Positions 48,510 to 63,089 of a stretch of DNA of 64,000 bases are shown one piece after another. The notes under the pieces were generated by a model, which was given only the letters and a program-made list of their open reading frames with translations, did not search any database and was not told the DNA's origin. Every line of letters begins with the position of its first letter. Positions within the stretch are counted from its first letter, which is position 1. The stretch lies in NCBI GenBank assembly GCA_019245755.1, contig JAFARC010000018.1, forward strand, positions 22,926-86,925, in the 5' to 3' direction. This stretch comes from Mycobacteriaceae bacterium (GTDB taxonomy: Bacteria > Actinomycetota > Actinomycetes > Mycobacteriales > Mycobacteriaceae). The translations under genes were made by a program, and so were the position numbers.

Positions 48510-49984
48510 ACGCCTCCCTCCGCCGCATCTCGGTCACGATCATGGTCTTGATCGTCCTGTTGCTGCTCAACGCAACGCTCACCCAGGTTTTCACCGCCGA
48601 CGGCCTGCGGGCCGATCCGCGCAACCAGCGCGTGCTGCTCGACGAGTACTCCCGCCAGCGGGGCCAGATATCGGCGGGCGGTCAGTTGCTGGCCTATTCG
48701 GTGTCGACAAGCGGGCGGTTCCGTTTCCTGCGGGTATACCCAAATCCGTTGGCCTACGCGCCGATCACCGGCTTTTACTCGCTGCGCTACTCCAGCACCG
48801 GCCTCGAACGCGCCGAGGATTCGATGCTCAATGGGTCCGACGAGCGGCTGTTCGGCCGGCGGCTGGCTGATTTCTTCACGGGCCGTGACCCTCGTGGCGG
48901 CAACGTCGACACCACGATCAATCCCCAAGTGCAGCAGGCCGCCTGGGACGCGATGTCGCATGGTTGCAGCGGCGGCCCCTGCAAAGGTGCGGTCGTCGCG
49001 CTCGAGCCGGCGACCGGCAAGATCCTGGCGATGGTCTCTTCACCGTCGTACGACCCCAACCTGCTCGCCTCCCATGATGTGAATGAGCAAACAAAGACGT
49101 GGCAGCAGCTGCGCGACAGCCCGGACAATCCGATGCTGAACCGCGCGATTGCCGAAACCTATCCGCCCGGCTCGACCTTTAAGGTCATCACCACCGCCGC
49201 GGCATTGCAGGCCGGCGCGAATGAAAGCGATCAGCTCACCGCAGCCCCGAGTATCCAGCTGCCCGACAGCACAGCGACGCTGGAGAACTTCGGGAGCACG
49301 CCCTGCGGAGGTGGCCCGACCGCATCGCTGGAGGAGGCGTTCGTACATTCGTGCAACACCGCGTTCGTCCAGCTGGGGATCAAGACCGGGGTGGACGCAC
49401 TCCGTGGCGCCGCCCAAGCCTTCGGCCTCGACATGCCCCCCGACCCGATCCCGTTGCAGGTAGCCGAGTCCACCGTCGGCCCCATTCCGGACGCCGCCGC
49501 CCTTGGCATGTCAAGCATCGGTCAGAAGGATGTCGCGCTGACTCCGTTGCAAAACGCGATGGTGGCCGCCACTATCGCGAATGAAGGCGTAACGATGCAG
49601 CCGTACCTGGTCGACAGCCTCAAGGGGCCCGACCTGGCCAACATCAGCACCACCGGCCCGCATGAGCTCCGGCGTGCGGTCTCGCCACAGATCGCCGCTA
49701 GGCTGACGAGTCTGATGATCGGCGCCGAACAGGACACGCAGCAGAAAGGGGCTATTCCCGGCGTGCAGATCGCGTCCAAGACCGGCACGGCAGAGCACGG
49801 CAATGATCCCCGCAACACGCCTCCGCACGCCTGGTACATCGCCTTCGCCCCGGCACAGAGTCCCAAGGTGGCGATCGCCGTGGTCGTCGAGGATGGCGGT
49901 GACCGGCTCTCGGCAACCGGTGGGGCAGTCGCCGCACCGGTCGGTCGTGCGGTGATCGCCGCAGCGCTTCGGGAGGGATCATGA
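48506..49984 (+). CDS. pbpA: Penicillin-binding protein A
   Basis: [15 protein letters not shown] (SxxK), VHSCNTAF (SxN), ASKTGTAEH (KTG). Confidence 0.96.
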   Translation: MNASLRRISVTIMVLIVLLLLNATLTQVFTADGLRADPRNQRVLLDEYSRQRGQISAGGQLLAYSVSTSGRFRFLRVYPNPLAYAPITGFYSLRYSSTGLERAEDSMLNGSDERLFGRRLADFFTGRDPRGGNVDTTINPQVQQAAWDAMSHGCSGGPCKGAVVALEPATGKILAMVSSPSYDPNLLASHDVNEQTKTWQQLRDSPDNPMLNRAIAETYPPGSTFKVITTAAALQAGANESDQLTAAPSIQLPDSTATLENFGSTPCGGGPTASLEEAFVHSCNTAFVQLGIKTGVDALRGAAQAFGLDMPPDPIPLQVAESTVGPIPDAAALGMSSIGQKDVALTPLQNAMVAATIANEGVTMQPYLVDSLKGPDLANISTTGPHELRRAVSPQIAARLTSLMIGAEQDTQQKGAIPGVQIASKTGTAEHGNDPRNTPPHAWYIAFAPAQSPKVAIAVVVEDGGDRLSATGGAVAAPVGRAVIAAALREGS

Positions 49985-51273
49985 GCCCGCGCGTGGGTGT
50001 GACGCTCTCCGGTCGGTACCGTCTGCAGCGCCTGATAGCTACCGGCGGCATGGGGCAGGTGTGGGAGGCGGTGGACAGTCGGCTGGGCCGGCGTGTCGCC
50101 GTGAAAGTGCTCAAGGCTGAGTTCTCATCCGATCCCGAGTTCATTGAGCGGTTCCGCGCCGAGGCGCGCACCACGGCGATGCTCAACCACCCAGGCATCG
50201 CCAGCGTCTACGACTACGGCGAGACCGAGATCGACGCCGAGGGCCGCACGGCGTACCTGGTCATGGAGTTGGTCAACGGCGAGCCGCTGAATTCGGTGCT
50301 CAAGCGCACCGGGCGGTTATCGCTGCGCCATTCGCTGGACATGCTCGAGCAGACCGGCCGGGCGCTGCAGGTGGCCCACAACGCCGGGCTGGTGCACCGC
50401 GATGTCAAACCGGGCAACATTCTGATCACCCCCACTGGTCAGGTGAAGATCACCGATTTCGGGATCGCCAAGGCCGTCGATGCCGCACCGGTCACCCAGA
50501 CCGGGATGGTGATGGGCACCGCGCAGTACATCGCTCCCGAGCAGGCGCTCGGCCACGATGCCACCGCGGCCAGCGACGTCTACTCGCTGGGAGTGGTCGG
50601 CTACGAAGCCGTCTCGGGCAAGCGGCCGTTCACCGGCGACGGCGCGTTGACCGTGGCGATGAAACACATCAAGGAAACACCGGCGCCGCTGCCGGCCGAC
50701 CTGCCGCCGAACGTGCGCGAGCTCATCGAGATCACCCTGGTGAAGAACCCCGGCATGCGATATCGCAACGGCGGCCAGTTCGCCGACGCGGTGGCCGCCG
50801 TGCGTTCCGGCCGCCGGCCACCGCGGCCAAATCAGGCCCCCACCATCAACCGCGCCAGCCCTGCGGCTATCCCGTCCGGTGCGCAAGCCCGGGCGGCCGC
50901 CGACTTGACGGCCCGTTCCGGTGCCATGACCGGTGCCCGGGCCCGTCCGATCCCCGGCAGCCACCGTCCGCCGCCACCGCGGCGAACATTCTCGTCAGGT
51001 CAGCGGGCGCTGTTGTGGGCGGCGGGCGTGCTCGGTGCCCTCGCCATCGTGATTGCCGTGCTGATCGTGATCAACGCCCGCGACAAACAGAACCAGCAAC
51101 AGCAGCCGCCGCCGACGGTCAGCGAGTCTGTTACCACGTCGGCCCAGTCGCCTGGCCAAGCACCCGCTCAGCCGCAGGATTGGACGCGGACCGATGCCTT
51201 CGGGAAGGGTGGAGAACGAATCGGTGAGCCCAGACGGGCGGCTCCCGGCGCGCCTTCACATGATGAGACGTAG
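49981..51273 (+). CDS. pknA: Ser/Thr protein kinase PknA
   Basis: [50 protein letters not shown]; single TM. Confidence 0.97.
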   Translation: MSPRVGVTLSGRYRLQRLIATGGMGQVWEAVDSRLGRRVAVKVLKAEFSSDPEFIERFRAEARTTAMLNHPGIASVYDYGETEIDAEGRTAYLVMELVNGEPLNSVLKRTGRLSLRHSLDMLEQTGRALQVAHNAGLVHRDVKPGNILITPTGQVKITDFGIAKAVDAAPVTQTGMVMGTAQYIAPEQALGHDATAASDVYSLGVVGYEAVSGKRPFTGDGALTVAMKHIKETPAPLPADLPPNVRELIEITLVKNPGMRYRNGGQFADAVAAVRSGRRPPRPNQAPTINRASPAAIPSGAQARAAADLTARSGAMTGARARPIPGSHRPPPPRRTFSSGQRALLWAAGVLGALAIVIAVLIVINARDKQNQQQQPPPTVSESVTTSAQSPGQAPAQPQDWTRTDAFGKGGERIGEPRRAAPGAPSHDET

Positions 51274-51275
51274 CA

Positions 51276-53162
51276 ATGACCACCCCACAGCACCTGTCTG
51301 ACCGCTACGAACTGGGTGAAATACTCGGCTTCGGCGGCATGTCCGAGGTCCATTTGGCCCGCGACTTGCGCCTCCATCGAGATGTGGCGGTCAAGGTGCT
51401 GCGTGCCGATCTGGCCCGTGATCCCAGTTTCTATCTCAGGTTCCGCCGCGAGGCCCAGAACGCCGCGGCGCTGAACCACCCCGCTATCGTCGCGGTCTAC
51501 GACACCGGTGAGGCCGAGACGGCGGCGGGGCCGTTGCCGTACATCGTGATGGAATACGTCGACGGCATCACGCTGCGCGACATCGTCCACAACGACGGTC
51601 CTATCCCTGACCGCAAAGCGATCGAGATCATCGCCGACGCGTGCCAAGCACTGAACTTCAGCCACCAGCACGGCATCATTCACCGCGACGTCAAGCCGGC
51701 CAACATCATGATCAGTCACACCGGCGCGGTGAAGGTGATGGATTTCGGCATTGCCCGTGCGTTGGCCGACAGCGGCAACAGCGTTACGCAAACAGCGGCG
51801 GTGATCGGCACAGCGCAGTACCTCTCCCCGGAGCAGGCCCGCGGCGATGCTGTCGACGCGCGCTCCGATGTCTACTCACTCGGTTGCGTGCTCTACGAAA
51901 TCCTCACCGGCGAGCCGCCTTTCATTGGGGACTCGCCGGTCGCCGTCGCTTATCAACATGTCCGTGAAGATCCGGTGCCGCCGTCGCAGAAACACCAGGG
52001 CATCTCTCCGGAACTCGATGCCGTTGTGCTCAAGGCGCTCGCCAAAAACCCGGACAATCGGTACCAGAGCGCCGCGGAGATGCGCGCCGATCTGGTGCGG
52101 GTGCACAACGGCGAGACCCCGGAAGCCCCCAAGGTCCTCACCGACGCCGAACGCACATCGCTGCTGGCCGCCACTCCGTCCGCCGCCTCACGGGGCCAGC
52201 AAACCGCACCGCTGGGTCGCCAGCAGGCCGGTTACGCCGACCGCGACCGTCCCGGCCCGGGCTCGGTCGGCCGCTGGCTGATCGCCGTGGCGGTGCTGGC
52301 CGTGCTCACTGTCGTCGTCACCGTTGCGATCAACATGATCGGCGGCAGCCCGCGCGACGTGCAGGTGCCCGACGTGTCGGGTCAGCCGTCGGCCGACGCG
52401 ATCGCAGCGCTGCAGAATCGGGGCTTCAAGACCCGCAGTCAGCAGAAGCCGGACTCGACCGTACCGCCCGATCACGTCATCAACACCGACCCGAAGCCGA
52501 ATGACAGTGTCGCGGCCGGGTCTGAGGTCACGCTGAACGTGTCCACCGGGCCCGAGCAGCGGGAGATCCCCGATGTCTCGTCGCTGAGCTACGCCGACGC
52601 GGTGCGCAAGCTCACCGCCGCGGGATTCGGCAAGTTCAAACAAACCGCGGCACCATCGACCCAGGACCTGAAGGACAAGGTGGTGGGCACGAACCCGCCG
52701 GCCAACCAAACATCGGCGATCACCAACGAGATCACGATCGTGGTGGGTTCCGGCCCAGAGACCAAGCAGGTGCCCGACGTCAGCGGGCAGACGCTTGACC
52801 AGGCTCAGAAGAACCTAACCGTCTATGGCTTCACGAAGTTCGGCCAGTCGCCCGTGGACAGTACGCTGCCGGCCGGCCAGGTGCTCGGGACCAACCCCGC
52901 CGCTGGCGCCAATGTGCCGCTTGATTCGGTGATCGATCTGCAGGTGTCGAAGGGCAACCAGTTCGTGATGCCGGATCTGAGCGGCATGTTTTGGACCGAC
53001 GCCGAACCGCAGCTTCGGGCCCTGGGCTGGACGGGTGTGTTGGTCAAAGGGGCCGACCTGGCCGGGCCGGACACCCAGCGCAACCGCGTCGTCTACCAGA
53101 GCCCCGCACCCGGAACGGGGATCAATCGCGACGGCAACATCACGCTGAAGTTCGGCTCGTAG
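51276..53162 (+). CDS. pknB: Ser/Thr protein kinase PknB with four extracellular PASTA domains
   Basis: MTTPQHLSDRYELGEILGFGGMSEVHLARD; HRDVKPANIMI; VPDVSGQ PASTA repeats. Confidence 0.98.
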   Translation: MTTPQHLSDRYELGEILGFGGMSEVHLARDLRLHRDVAVKVLRADLARDPSFYLRFRREAQNAAALNHPAIVAVYDTGEAETAAGPLPYIVMEYVDGITLRDIVHNDGPIPDRKAIEIIADACQALNFSHQHGIIHRDVKPANIMISHTGAVKVMDFGIARALADSGNSVTQTAAVIGTAQYLSPEQARGDAVDARSDVYSLGCVLYEILTGEPPFIGDSPVAVAYQHVREDPVPPSQKHQGISPELDAVVLKALAKNPDNRYQSAAEMRADLVRVHNGETPEAPKVLTDAERTSLLAATPSAASRGQQTAPLGRQQAGYADRDRPGPGSVGRWLIAVAVLAVLTVVVTVAINMIGGSPRDVQVPDVSGQPSADAIAALQNRGFKTRSQQKPDSTVPPDHVINTDPKPNDSVAAGSEVTLNVSTGPEQREIPDVSSLSYADAVRKLTAAGFGKFKQTAAPSTQDLKDKVVGTNPPANQTSAITNEITIVVGSGPETKQVPDVSGQTLDQAQKNLTVYGFTKFGQSPVDSTLPAGQVLGTNPAAGANVPLDSVIDLQVSKGNQFVMPDLSGMFWTDAEPQLRALGWTGVLVKGADLAGPDTQRNRVVYQSPAPGTGINRDGNITLKFGS

Positions 53163-53805
53163 CCGCGCGCACCGTTTCGGCGACTTCGGTCTCCAGCCGG
53201 TGTACCAATGCTTCGACGGGTTCCCACCCGCAGTAGGCCAGCCAATTAGCCAGCATCCGATGGCCGCCCTGGGTGAGGATCGACTCCGGGTGGAACTGCA
53301 CTCCGTGGATCGGCAGTTCGGCATGCCGCAGCCCCATGATCACGCCACTGCCGGTGTGCGCGGTGACTTCCAGTTCGGCGGGCACGGTACCCGGAAGCAC
53401 CGTCAGCGAGTGGTAGCGCGTTGCCGTGAACGGATTCGGAAGGTTTCGCATCACACCGGTATTCGTGTGGTAGACGGTGCTCGTCTTACCGTGCAGCAGC
53501 TCGGGCGCCCGGTCGACGATGGCGCCGAACGCGACACCGATGGCCTGATGCCCGAGACACACACCGAGCAGCGGCGTCCGCGCCGCAGCGCAGGCGCCGA
53601 CCAACGCAACCGACGCGCCGGCACGTTCGGGGGTGCCCGGCCCCGGGCTAAGCAACACGCCGTCGAAATTCCGCGCCACGGCGGCGGCATCGTCCAACCG
53701 ACCGTCATCGTTGCGCCAGACTTGGGCATCGACCCCGAGCTGGCCGAGGTACTGCACCAGGTTGAACACGAAGCTGTCGTAGTTGTCGACGACCAGGACC
53801 TGCAT
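53140..53805 (-). CDS. trpG: Anthranilate/aminodeoxychorismate synthase glutamine amidotransferase
   Basis: MQVLVVDNYDSFVFNLVQYLGQLG; LLGVCLGHQAIG; GVQFHPESILT. 23-bp convergent overlap with pknB. Confidence 0.94.
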   Translation of the reverse strand: MQVLVVDNYDSFVFNLVQYLGQLGVDAQVWRNDDGRLDDAAAVARNFDGVLLSPGPGTPERAGASVALVGACAAARTPLLGVCLGHQAIGVAFGAIVDRAPELLHGKTSTVYHTNTGVMRNLPNPFTATRYHSLTVLPGTVPAELEVTAHTGSGVIMGLRHAELPIHGVQFHPESILTQGGHRMLANWLAYCGWEPVEALVHRLETEVAETVRAATSRTSA

Positions 53806-53837
53806 CCAGCCAGGCTAACGGTTGCCGTCGGCCTGGT

Positions 53838-54578
53838 TCAGCCGGTGCCCGCCGGCTTTGCGTAGTGCAGCGTGATCGGCCCGGCGGATCCGGCGACTTG
53901 CACATCGGCGCGCGGTTCCTCGGTGTAGCCCAGACCGAACCTCACGACGTACTGCTTGTACAGGGTCACCGTGGGAGCGGCGGCAAGCGAGGCTTGCATC
54001 GCGGGAACGTCGCCGATCGCGGTGACCGTGTAGGGCGGGCTGTACGTCCGGCCGTTGAGCAGCAGTGTGTTGCCGACGCACCGCGGTGCCGACGTGGCAA
54101 TGATCCGCTGATCTTGCAACTGCACGGCGTCGGCGCCGCCGCTCCACAACGCGTTGAGAACCGCCTGGACGTCCTGCTGGTGGACGACGAGGTCGTCGGG
54201 GGAGGCGTCGCGGGGGAATCGGCCGTTGGCGTCGCGCTGCGCGTCGGTCAGTGTCACCACGAGACCGGATCCGTGCATCGGCACCGTGCCGGCGGCGACG
54301 CCCAGCGGCGCCGTCCGGGCCATCAGCGCGGCCACGGCCGCGTCGCCACCCGCCGGCCCGGCCCGGACCTGGTCGATCTGTGCGGCCAGGCTGTCTCGTT
54401 GGGCACTTAGCCGGTCGACGGACCACTGGGCGTCGCGCACCAGGTCGACCAACCGGGGCGAGTCGCTGCGCCGGATCTCGCCCCCGCCAGACACCCCATG
54501 CGTCGTGCCGAGGAGTGCGCCGGCGAGCAAGCAGACGACCGGAACGCCGAAACGCCAGGCTCTGCGCCGAGATACCAC
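53838..54578 (-). CDS. DUF881 family membrane-anchored protein (Rv0012-like)
   Basis: [59 protein letters not shown]. Confidence 0.87.
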   Translation of the reverse strand: MVSRRRAWRFGVPVVCLLAGALLGTTHGVSGGGEIRRSDSPRLVDLVRDAQWSVDRLSAQRDSLAAQIDQVRAGPAGGDAAVAALMARTAPLGVAAGTVPMHGSGLVVTLTDAQRDANGRFPRDASPDDLVVHQQDVQAVLNALWSGGADAVQLQDQRIIATSAPRCVGNTLLLNGRTYSPPYTVTAIGDVPAMQASLAAAPTVTLYKQYVVRFGLGYTEEPRADVQVAGSAGPITLHYAKPAGTG

Positions 54579-54675
54579 CAGATGTCCTCTCGTTGTGCGC
54601 GCAACGGGGAAGAACCGGCGTTGCGTTAGTCTCATGGTGCACGAGCACCGCCCGAATGTTTCCCCGAAGGAACAC

Positions 54676-54939
54676 ATGCCCAAGTCCAAGGTTCGGAAGA
54701 AGAACGACTTTACGACCAAGCCGGTCAGCCGCACCCCGGTGAAGGTCAAGGCGGGCCCCTCGAGCGTGTGGTTCGTCGTGCTCTTTGTCGGGCTGATGCT
54801 GATTGGACTGGCCTGGCTGTTGGTCTTCCAGCTCGCCTCCACCGAGATCGCTTTCCTCGCCCAATTGGGTCCCTGGAATTACGCCATCGCCTTTGCTTTC
54901 ATGATCACCGGGCTGTTGCTCACGATGAGGTGGCATTAG
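54676..54939 (+). CDS. crgA: Cell division inhibitor CrgA
   Basis: [52 protein letters not shown]...[10 protein letters not shown]. Confidence 0.96.
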   Translation: MPKSKVRKKNDFTTKPVSRTPVKVKAGPSSVWFVVLFVGLMLIGLAWLLVFQLASTEIAFLAQLGPWNYAIAFAFMITGLLLTMRWH

Positions 54940-55039
54940 GCCGCCGCGAGCCCTGGGATGCTTACCCCCGCGTCAATCTGGCGTTACTGCTGCGGCAACT
55001 TCGCCGTCACCCAATCACACCGTTGTGATTCATCCCCAT

Positions 55040-55061
55040 TGTGGATAGCACCTGTGGATAA
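55040..55061 (-). promoter_or_regulatory. Pair of DnaA-box-like motifs
   Basis: TGTGGATAG (55040-55048) and TGTGGATAA (55053-55061), 13 bp apart. Confidence 0.5.
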
Positions 55062-55096
55062 CTTCATTAGGTGCGGTAAACGGGTATGGGGAAGCG

Positions 55097-55537
55097 GTGC
55101 AGCAAACTAGTTGGGCCCCCAGTGCGACAGCGGTGGTCGGCAGCGGAATCCTTGGTGCGCTGATGGCGTTCGCAGCTGTGATGCTCGTCACAGACGCTCC
55201 CGGGCGGATCTTGGTCGGCGTTTCCGGGCTGGGATTGTTGATCTTTGCAGGATTCTCGTTGCGGGCGCGACCGAGGCTGGCAATCACTCCGCAGGGCCTC
55301 CTCATCCGTGGATGGTGGCGCACAATGGTGTTGCCGCGCCCGGCGATCAGGCTGATCAGGATCACCGAGTTCCGTCGGTTGGCCCGAAAAGTCCGATTGC
55401 TGGAGATCGACACCGCTGATGACAGGCTGATTGTGTTCAGCCGCTGGGACCTTGGCACGAATCCGATCGATGTGCTCGACGCGCTGACCGACGCCGGTTA
55501 CTCGCGCCGGCCCGGGCCGCCTACTGCGACACCGTGA
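55097..55537 (+). CDS. PH-domain membrane protein (Rv0010c-like)
   Basis: Two N-terminal TM segments, [31 protein letters not shown]. Confidence 0.8.
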   Translation: MQQTSWAPSATAVVGSGILGALMAFAAVMLVTDAPGRILVGVSGLGLLIFAGFSLRARPRLAITPQGLLIRGWWRTMVLPRPAIRLIRITEFRRLARKVRLLEIDTADDRLIVFSRWDLGTNPIDVLDALTDAGYSRRPGPPTATP

Positions 55538-56051
55538 CCGAGTTGATCACGACCGGATCGGTCGGCCGGTCGCGCGCATCGGTGCCGGTGGCGGCGATGG
55601 CGTCGACCACCTTCTGGGATTCGGGGTCGACCACCTCACCGAAGATCGTGTGCCTGCGGTTCAGGTGTGGGGTCTTCTCGACCGTGATGAAGAATTGCGA
55701 CCCGTTGGTGCCGGGTCCAGCGTTGGCCATCGCCAGCAGATACGGCCGGTCGAACTGCAGCTCGGGGTGGAATTCGTCGCCGAACTGGTAGCCGGGGCCG
55801 CCTCGACCGGTGCCGGTGGGATCGCCGCCCTGAATCATGAACCCGCCGATGACGCGGTGGAAGACCGCGCCGTCGTAGAACGGGCCAGACGCGCCGCCGG
55901 AGGCGTTCTGGGCGGTGTAGTCCTTGCTGCCCTGCGCCAGGCCGACGAAGTTGGCGACGGTCTTGGGGGCGTGGTTACCGAACAGCGCGATCTTGATGTC
56001 CCCGCGGTTGGTGTGCAGGGTGGCGGTCGCGGTCGCAATGGGGCTTGTCAC
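55521..56051 (-). CDS. ppiA: Peptidyl-prolyl cis-trans isomerase A (cyclophilin)
   Basis: [59 protein letters not shown]. Confidence 0.97.
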   Translation of the reverse strand: MTSPIATATATLHTNRGDIKIALFGNHAPKTVANFVGLAQGSKDYTAQNASGGASGPFYDGAVFHRVIGGFMIQGGDPTGTGRGGPGYQFGDEFHPELQFDRPYLLAMANAGPGTNGSQFFITVEKTPHLNRRHTIFGEVVDPESQKVVDAIAATGTDARDRPTDPVVINSVTVSQ

Positions 56052-56139
56052 GGGATGCCAGTGTGCCACGCCGACTTGAGCGGTCGACGTGGCACCGTCA
56101 GATACGCTCAGCCTGAGTCCGGCGGCAGGAAGGTGCAAC

Positions 56140-56547
56140 GTGACGACCAAAACGCGGCTGACCCCAAGGGAACGCCTAACCCGCGGCCTCACCTACACCG
56201 CGGTCGGTCCCCTCGACATCACCCGGGGCACAGTTGGTCTGGGGCTGCAGACCGCACAGTCGGCTGGCAGCGGATTGCGCCGGCGCTACTCGCCGACCCG
56301 CATCGACCAGCCGCGGGAAACCCTTGCCCGCGAGCTTGCCGCGGCCCGGGGCGTGATCGCCGGCCTACCCCAGGCGTTTCGGGAATCGCGAAAGCCCAAC
56401 CGGCGACGCCGCAGGCTGATTGTCTTCTCGGCCGCCGGGCTTCTCACGCTCGCCGCTGGTGTGGTCGCGTTCTCGATCATCCGCCGCTCGTCTGAGCCGG
56501 AGCCATCGCCGCGGCCGCCCAGCGTCGACGTGACGCCGAAGCCCTGA
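56140..56547 (+). CDS. cwsA: Cell wall synthesis protein CwsA
   Basis: [41 protein letters not shown]-terminal TM; Rv0008c position. Confidence 0.9.
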   Translation: MTTKTRLTPRERLTRGLTYTAVGPLDITRGTVGLGLQTAQSAGSGLRRRYSPTRIDQPRETLARELAAARGVIAGLPQAFRESRKPNRRRRRLIVFSAAGLLTLAAGVVAFSIIRRSSEPEPSPRPPSVDVTPKP

Positions 56548-56655
56548 CTGCTTTTTTCACAGCGCGATTTGGCATCCGCCAGTGCCCGCGGCCGACCTTC
56601 CGCGACTCCTGCGTTGCGTCCAATCCGTCAATGCGGACGGACTGTTTATTGGTTG

Positions 56656-56728
56656 TGGAGCCTAGGAGACTCGAACTCCCGACATCTGCCTTGCAAAGGC
56701 AGCGCTCTACCAACTGAGCTAAGGCCCC
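56656..56728 (-). tRNA. alaT: tRNA-Ala (TGC)
   Basis: Reverse complement ggggccttagctcagttggtagagcgctgcctttgcaaggcagatgtcgggagttcgagtctcctaggctcca. Confidence 0.96.
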
Positions 56729-56854
56729 TGGATGCAACCAGCAGACTGGTCGACAGCCACATGCCACACCTCGGCGCCGCGTCGGGATCGCCACACCAGC
56801 ACGACAATCGTGAGCACGACGATCAGCACCGCCAGTCTCATGGTGTACCTTTCG

Positions 56855-56928
56855 TGGGCCTAGGAGGACTCGAACCTCCGACCTCTTCGTTATCAGCGAA
56901 GCGCTCTAACCGCCTGAGCTATAGGCCC
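56855..56928 (-). tRNA. ileT: tRNA-Ile (GAT)
   Basis: Reverse complement gggcctatagctcaggcggttagagcgcttcgctgataacgaagaggtcggaggttcgagtcctcctaggccca. Confidence 0.96.
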
Positions 56929-56989
56929 GTACTCGCGTACAACCGACGGACGAGACTACCGTAATCGCGACCACCGGCCCAAACTCCGG

Positions 56990-57763
56990 TTAATCCCTGT
57001 CCGCGAGGGTCACCTCGACACCGCCGACGAGGTCGGTTGTCAGGTTGTAGATGAACGCGCCGACAGTAGCCATCGCGGTCAGCAGAACGATATTCACCAA
57101 GCCGATCAACGCCGCGCCACCAAATATCGCCCCGCTGGACACCAGCTCGGTATTGCTGGCGTTGGTCAGCAGGTCACCGACGTTGCTGTTGAGCTTGCTC
57201 CACACACCCATCCCGCCCAGAACCAGGTAGAGGAACGCCACGGCGATCATCCAGACGAAGAACAGCGCCACCGACAACACCAGCGACACCTTGAGCACGC
57301 TCCACGGGTCGACCCGCCGGATCTGCATGCTGGCGCGTAGCGGTCCCCGCGGCCGGCTGCCCACCTGCACACGGTTCCTCGCGGTCGATGAGGCCGCCGG
57401 CTCGCCACCCGGGCGCTCGGGTTGGGATTTGCGAGGCGCCGGCGGACGCGGGATCGGGCCCGACAAGTCGGGCAGTTCACTGCGGTAGGTCTCCGTGCGC
57501 GAGGGCGGCGGCGGCGTGGCATCGGGTTCCGATGTCTGCGCCGGAGCCGACCCGCCCGAGATGAACCGGTTGATGCGATCGTCGATGCCGGAACCGGTCG
57601 TCGCCGCTTCCGGCCCCGTCCGCCGCGCCTGCGCGCCACGGGCGGCAGCTCCTCGCTGCCACGGCGGCACGTCGCTGCGGTCGGCGACTGGGCTCGGTCC
57701 CGAACTGTGCGACCGCGGGCCGGGTTGCCCGTTCCCGCTGCCCGGGTCGTTCGGTGAGCTCAC
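56990..57763 (-). CDS. DUF3566 membrane protein (Rv0007-like)
   Basis: [40 protein letters not shown]. Confidence 0.9.
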   Translation of the reverse strand: MSSPNDPGSGNGQPGPRSHSSGPSPVADRSDVPPWQRGAAARGAQARRTGPEAATTGSGIDDRINRFISGGSAPAQTSEPDATPPPPSRTETYRSELPDLSGPIPRPPAPRKSQPERPGGEPAASSTARNRVQVGSRPRGPLRASMQIRRVDPWSVLKVSLVLSVALFFVWMIAVAFLYLVLGGMGVWSKLNSNVGDLLTNASNTELVSSGAIFGGAALIGLVNIVLLTAMATVGAFIYNLTTDLVGGVEVTLADRD

Positions 57764-57779
57764 TCCGGCTCCTTAGTGG

Positions 57780-60290
57780 TCATGTCGCGTCGGTATCCGC
57801 CCGCGCGGCGCTGTCCGTATTGTCACCTTCCTCGGCGTTACGAGCGATGGCAACCAGTGTGTCGCCCTCACCCAGGTTCATCAACCGAACCCCCTTCGTC
57901 TGTCGCCCGGCTTTGCGAACCTGTCGCGCTGCGGTGCGGATCACACCGCCACCCGAGGTGATGGCATACAGCTCCGTGCCGTCGTCGACGACCAGCGCTC
58001 CGACCAGATTGCCACGCCGCCGGTCGTGCTGAATGGTCAGCACCCCCTTGCCGCCGCGGCCCTGCACCGGATATTCCTCGATCGGTGTCCGCTTGGCGTA
58101 CCCGCCCGAGGTCGCTACCAGCAGATATGTCCCCAAACGGACGACGTTCAGCGAAAGCAGCCGGTCGGCGGCGTTGAACCGCATGCCCTGCACGCCGGAG
58201 GTGGCGCGACCCATCGGTCGCAACGCCTCATCGCCGGCGTTGAACCGGATCGACTGCCCTTTGGCGGACACCAGCAGCAGGTCGTCCTCGGCCGAGCACA
58301 GCACCGCGCCGACCAGCTCGTCACTGTCCCGCAGATTGATTGCGACGATGCCGCCGGAGCGGTTCGAGTCGAAATCGGTCAGCCGCGACTTTTTGACCAG
58401 CCCGTTGCGCGTGGCGAGCACCAGGTACGGCGCGTCGTCGTAGCCGCGGATCTGGATCACCTGCGCGATGCGCTCGTCGGGCTGAAACGCCAGCAGGTTA
58501 GCGACATGCTGGCCTCGCGCCGTACGGGACGCCTCCGGCAGCTCGTATGCCTTCGCCCGGTAGACCCGTCCCTGTGTGGTGAAGAACAGGATCCAGTCGT
58601 GTGTTGAGCACACGAAGAAGTGGGCGACGATGTCGTCCTGCTTGAGCCCCGCGCCCTGCACACCCTTCCCACCGCGCTTCTGGCTGCGGTACAGATCGGT
58701 CTTCGTCCGCTTTGCGTAGCCGGTCTCGGTGATCGTGACGACGACATCCTCGCGGGCGATTAGATCCTCGTCGGTGACCTCGCCGTCGGCGGCGATAATG
58801 CGGGTACGCCTGTCGTCGCCGTGCTTGTCGGCGATCTCGGCGAGCTCGTCGCGGACGATGCCACGCTGACGTTCCGGCTTGGCGAGGATGTCCTCGAGAT
58901 CGGCGATCTCCATCTCGATCTTCGCCAGGTCATCGATGATGCGCTGTCGCTCCAGCGCCGCCAGGCGCCGCAGTTGCATGTCGAGGATCGCCTGCGCCTG
59001 GACCTCGTCGATGTCGAGCAGTTCCCTCAGGCCGGTCCGCGCCACGTCGACGGTTTCCGATGATCGGATCAGCGCGATGACCTCGTCGAGCGCATCGAGA
59101 GCCTTGACCAGGCCGCGCAAGATGTGGGCGCGCTCGTTCGCCTTGCGGAGCCGGTACGTCGTCCGCCGCACGATCACGTCGAGCTGGTGGGTGACGTAAA
59201 ACCGGATCAGCTGGTCCAGCCGCAGCGTGCGCGGAACGCCGTCGACGATCGCGAGCATGTTGGCGCCGAAGCTGGTCTGCAGCTGGGTGTGCTTGTAGAG
59301 GTTGTTGAGCACCACCTTCGCGACCGCGTCGCGCTTGAGTTCGACCACGATGCGGACCCCGACCCGTTCGCTGCCCTGGTCCTCGATGTTGGATATTCCG
59401 TTCAGCTTTCCGTCACGGACCTGCTCGGCGATCGAGGTGATGAAATTGTCGTGATTGACCTGGTAGGGCAATTCGGTGATGACCAACCCGGTGCGGCCCT
59501 TGTTGTCTTCCTCGATCTCCACCACACCGCGCATCCGGATTGAGCCGCGACCGGTGGTGTAGGCGTCGGTGATCCCTTGGGTGCCGACGATCAACCCGGC
59601 GGTGGGGAAGTCGGGGGCCTTGACGCGCTGGGTCACCGCGGCCAGCGTCGATTCCTCGTCGGTGTCCGGGTTCTCCAGGCACCAGAAAACCGCCTGGGCC
59701 AGCTCGCGCAGGTTATGGGGCGGAATGTTGGTGGCCATGCCCACGGCGATACCGCCCGAGCCGTTGGCAAGCAGGTTGGGAAAACGGCTCGGCAGAACCG
59801 TCGGCTCCTGAACACGGCCGTCGTAGTTCGGAATGAAATCGACCGTTTCCTCATCGATTTCGCGCAGCATCTCCATCGCCAGCGGCGTCAGCCGTGCTTC
59901 CGTGTAGCGCATCGCGGCGGGCGGGTCGTTGCCTGGCGAGCCGAAGTTACCCTGGCCGTCGACCAGCGGATAGCGCAGCGACCACGGCTGTGCCATCCGT
60001 ACCAACGTGTCGTAGATCGATGCGTCACCGTGCGGGTGATAGTTGCCCATCGTTTCGGCGACCGACCGCGCCGACTTCGCATGGCTGCGGTCTGGGCGGA
60101 AACCGGAGTCGAACATCGCGTATAGGACGCGCCGGTGCACCGGCTTCAGTCCGTCGCGCACCTCGGGCAGCGCCCGCCCGACGATGACGCTCATCGCGTA
60201 GTCGATGTAGCTGCGCTGCATCTCCTGCTGGATATCCACCGGCTCGATCCGGTCGACCGAGTCGTCTGGTGGCAGCGTTATGTCGGTCAT
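57780..60290 (-). CDS. gyrA: DNA gyrase subunit A
   Basis: [75 protein letters not shown]. Confidence 0.99.
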   Translation of the reverse strand: MTDITLPPDDSVDRIEPVDIQQEMQRSYIDYAMSVIVGRALPEVRDGLKPVHRRVLYAMFDSGFRPDRSHAKSARSVAETMGNYHPHGDASIYDTLVRMAQPWSLRYPLVDGQGNFGSPGNDPPAAMRYTEARLTPLAMEMLREIDEETVDFIPNYDGRVQEPTVLPSRFPNLLANGSGGIAVGMATNIPPHNLRELAQAVFWCLENPDTDEESTLAAVTQRVKAPDFPTAGLIVGTQGITDAYTTGRGSIRMRGVVEIEEDNKGRTGLVITELPYQVNHDNFITSIAEQVRDGKLNGISNIEDQGSERVGVRIVVELKRDAVAKVVLNNLYKHTQLQTSFGANMLAIVDGVPRTLRLDQLIRFYVTHQLDVIVRRTTYRLRKANERAHILRGLVKALDALDEVIALIRSSETVDVARTGLRELLDIDEVQAQAILDMQLRRLAALERQRIIDDLAKIEMEIADLEDILAKPERQRGIVRDELAEIADKHGDDRRTRIIAADGEVTDEDLIAREDVVVTITETGYAKRTKTDLYRSQKRGGKGVQGAGLKQDDIVAHFFVCSTHDWILFFTTQGRVYRAKAYELPEASRTARGQHVANLLAFQPDERIAQVIQIRGYDDAPYLVLATRNGLVKKSRLTDFDSNRSGGIVAINLRDSDELVGAVLCSAEDDLLLVSAKGQSIRFNAGDEALRPMGRATSGVQGMRFNAADRLLSLNVVRLGTYLLVATSGGYAKRTPIEEYPVQGRGGKGVLTIQHDRRRGNLVGALVVDDGTELYAITSGGGVIRTAARQVRKAGRQTKGVRLMNLGEGDTLVAIARNAEEGDNTDSAARADTDAT

Positions 60291-60315
60291 GCAGTCCTCG
60301 TTCTGGCGATCGGCA

Positions 60316-62460
<2,145 letters not shown>

Positions 62461-62564
62461 CTAACTGAGCCGTGAGCTAAATTTCTCGGTCATCGCCGCG
62501 TCCGGACACTTGCGGAACGCTTCCAGCGTGTTCTGGCGCCTCTCAGCCGACGGTTAACAACAGC

Positions 62565-63089
62565 TCATCCGTACGTGTCGCGGGGTCCCCGGCCCGCGAT
62601 GTGCAGCGACCCTTTCCGCCACGAGGGTGCCGCCGGACCGGCGATCTTCAGTGCCGTGACGACCCCGTCCCCGACCGCTGTGGCGATCTTGGCCAGAAGT
62701 TGCGACTGCACCATCCGCAACTGGGTCGCCCACGCCGTCGACTCGGCGGCGATGCTCAACACACCGTCGCGCAGCGCGGTAGGCGAGGCGTGCGCAGCGA
62801 TCTGCTCACCCACCACCGCGCGCCACTGCCCGAACACCGACGCTTCGGCCACCCGCGAGGACCAACCGCGGGTTCTCGCGAGGTCTCCGGCCGCATTGCC
62901 GAGGAGCTGCGGGTCGCGGGTATCTGGTCCCGGCCCGGACCAGGTGCGCCGCCGAGCCGCACCCGCGACCCGCCGCGGGGTGGGGGAGCGGCGGCCCTGT
63001 CCGACGTTCTTGCCCTGGCCGCGCGCCGCGCCGCGGGCCTCTTCCAGGGTGCGGCGCACCAGGTCCCTCATCGCGTCCTCGTCGGTCAT
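62565..63089 (-). CDS. DUF721 family protein (Rv0004-like)
   Basis: [39 protein letters not shown] overlap with recF. Confidence 0.92.
   Translation of the reverse strand: MTDEDAMRDLVRRTLEEARGAARGQGKNVGQGRRSPTPRRVAGAARRRTWSGPGPDTRDPQLLGNAAGDLARTRGWSSRVAEASVFGQWRAVVGEQIAAHASPTALRDGVLSIAAESTAWATQLRMVQSQLLAKIATAVGDGVVTALKIAGPAAPSWRKGSLHIAGRGPRDTYG

Noticed and set aside
53140-53162. pknB-trpG 23-bp overlap as an antisense regulatory feature
   Set aside because: Short convergent stop overlap is common in compact genomes and syntenic in mycobacteria; not evidence of regulation.
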